Shown here piece by piece: positions 6,206-7,058 of a DNA stretch of 7,058 nt. A program made the translations under genes and the position numbers. Positions within the stretch are counted from its first letter, which is position 1. Each line of letters starts with the position of its first letter. A model generated the notes under the pieces. The model ran no database searches. It was not told the origin of the DNA and was given only the letters and a program-made list of their open reading frames with translations. Origin of the DNA: Actinomycetes bacterium (lineage in GTDB: Bacteria > Actinomycetota > Actinomycetes > Propionibacteriales > Propionibacteriaceae); NCBI GenBank assembly GCA_023419175.1, contig JAEZYG010000028.1, forward strand, positions 1 through 7,058. Reading direction: 5' to 3'.

Positions 6206-7058
6206 TCAGTGCCAAAAATGGCGAGTCTTTGTGAAATACATGGTGATGTCATGATCGCGGCATAACGCGATGGTCTCCTCATCGCGTATAGATCCACCCG
6301 GTTGGACGATGGCTTTGATACCCGCTTCAATCAACGCAGACGGACCATCATTAAAGGGGAAGAAAGCATCGGAGGCCGCCACCGCTCCTTGAGCTCGTTT
6401 ACCCGCTCTCTTGATCGCAAGCTCGCAGGAATCCACCCGATTAACCTGCCCCATTCCGATACCGACAGAAGAACGATCTTTCGCTAAAAGAATCGCATTC
6501 GATTTCACCGAACGGCAGGCTCTCCATGCGAAGACAAGATCGTTCATGAGAGCAGAGTCGGCGGCTTTCCCACTGACCAATGTCCACGTGGACGGATCGT
6601 CACCGAAAGCGTTGAGTCTGTCGAGATCTTGGACGAGCAATCCCCCACTGATATGAGTCGACCATCTCCGTAGCGAAGGTCGCGGCGCAACGGTGAGAAT
6701 ACGAATATTTTTCTTTGCCGTCAGCATCTTGAGGGCTTGAGGATCGTATTCAGGAGCTAAGACCACTTCGATGAAAATATCTGCTAATTGAGTCGCCGTC
6801 TTCTCATCGAGAAGACGATTGAGAGCCACAACCGAACCGAAAGCCGAGACTGGATCGCACTCTTAGGCTTTTCGATATGCCTCGGCGATCGTCGTAGCAC
6901 TGGCGATTCCGCAGGGATTGGCATGTTTGATAATCGCCACGGTCGGCTCATCAAAATCGTAGACGGCTCGATAGGCGGCATCGGCGTCCACATAATTGTT
7001 ATAGCTCATCTCTTTGCCATGATGTTGGATGCTATGAGCAATCCCCTCACCATATGGA
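6206..7058 (-). pseudogene. purH: purH (AICAR transformylase / IMP cyclohydrolase), 3' part, interrupted by an in-frame TAA
   Basis: PurH performs the last two steps of IMP synthesis: formylation of AICAR by 10-formyl-tetrahydrofolate, then ring closure. The 5' end, including the cyclohydrolase domain, lies beyond the window. Before the stop, 64 codons (7057-6866) read PYGEGIAHSIQHHGKEM, then a YNNYVDADAA stretch and KHANPCGIA, whose Lys-His (6928-6923) matches the catalytic pair of the transformylase. Then comes TAA at 6865-6863. In the same frame 218 codons follow (6862-6209), starting ECDPVSAFGSVVALNR and including KKNIRIL, VKSNAILLA, GIGMGQVNRVDS, GAVAASDAFFPF, QPGGSIRDEE and the C-terminal RHFWH. 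No shift or deletion is seen. If TAA terminates, the product loses about 40% of a typical PurH (around 520 residues), and the transformylase site is split. The GTG at 6829 has no ribosome binding site. A sequencing error is the main alternative. Confidence 0.85.
6863..6865 (-). other. Premature TAA codon inside purH
   Basis: Read on the minus strand, the context is AAA GCC TAA GAG TGC GAT, between the RKA and ECDPVSAFG residues. PurH of several bacteria has Tyr (sometimes His) at this position, so TAT or TAC to TAA is a single-base explanation. TAA is a normal terminator in this organism, because the BCCT gene at 4032-4034 uses it. Confidence 0.9.

Noticed and set aside
6206..6829. A separate gene starting at GTG 6829
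   Set aside because: The GTG is an internal Val codon of the conserved PurH stretch SVVALNR and has no ribosome binding site. The matching N-terminal half lies just upstream in frame.
6843..6886. Hairpin around the purH TAA as a recoding signal (GCCGAG at 6843-6848 with CTCGGC at 6881-6886)
   Set aside because: It is only 6 bp with a 32-base loop that contains the stop. Recoding structures normally lie downstream of the stop, and this one is easily chance.
6784..6993. Minus-strand open frame of 69 codons covering the purH stop site
   Set aside because: It is in a different frame from purH. The translation shows no family features, while the purH frame gives clear PurH sequence on both sides.
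1..7058. Reassignment of TAA to a sense codon
   Set aside because: TAA ends the BCCT gene at 4032-4034 just before a terminator, and no other gene here has an internal stop.

Overview
The window looks like a chromosomal segment from an actinobacterium (Actinomycetota) with moderate GC. The signs are a small three-helix membrane protein of the DUF3017 type translated directly behind folD, an actinobacterial-type malate dehydrogenase of 327 residues, and a BetP-like BCCT transporter. I cannot name a genus from sequence alone. No RNA genes, CRISPR arrays, insertion sequences or phage genes were found. Almost every base is accounted for by seven genes plus their short control regions.

Layout. 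Plus strand: purU (71-910, formyl-tetrahydrofolate deformylase) and mdh (962-1945, malate dehydrogenase) are probably one transcript, closed by a strong intrinsic terminator (1957-1983). An AT-rich 200-bp control region (about 1984-2147) carries helically phased AAATAT and TTTCAAT repeats. It leads into a BCCT-family betaine/carnitine/choline transporter gene (2187-4034, or from a GTG at 2148) with its own terminator (4043-4072). A two-domain sulfurtransferase of the 3-mercaptopyruvate type follows (4127-4975). Minus strand, read from the right edge: purH (entering from beyond 7058, ending 6206), folD (6196-5342) and the DUF3017-like gene (5349-4966) form a tight operon. It converges on the sulfurtransferase gene, and the two stop-codon regions overlap by 10 bp.

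How the genes fit together. The folate one-carbon pool links both ends of the window. FolD makes 10-formyl-tetrahydrofolate, PurH spends it on purine synthesis, and PurU hydrolyses it to formate and tetrahydrofolate. Mdh is central carbon metabolism, the BCCT carrier is osmoprotectant uptake, and the sulfurtransferase handles sulfane sulfur.

The most notable observation is that purH is interrupted by one in-frame TAA (minus strand, 6865-6863). The reading frame is open and family-like on both sides, with no frameshift. The stop lies between the catalytic Lys-His pair and the C-terminal half of the AICAR transformylase domain. This is either a sequencing error or a very recent nonsense mutation. 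Code reassignment is unlikely, because TAA ends the BCCT gene in the same window. I did not find convincing evidence of a wholly new system here.
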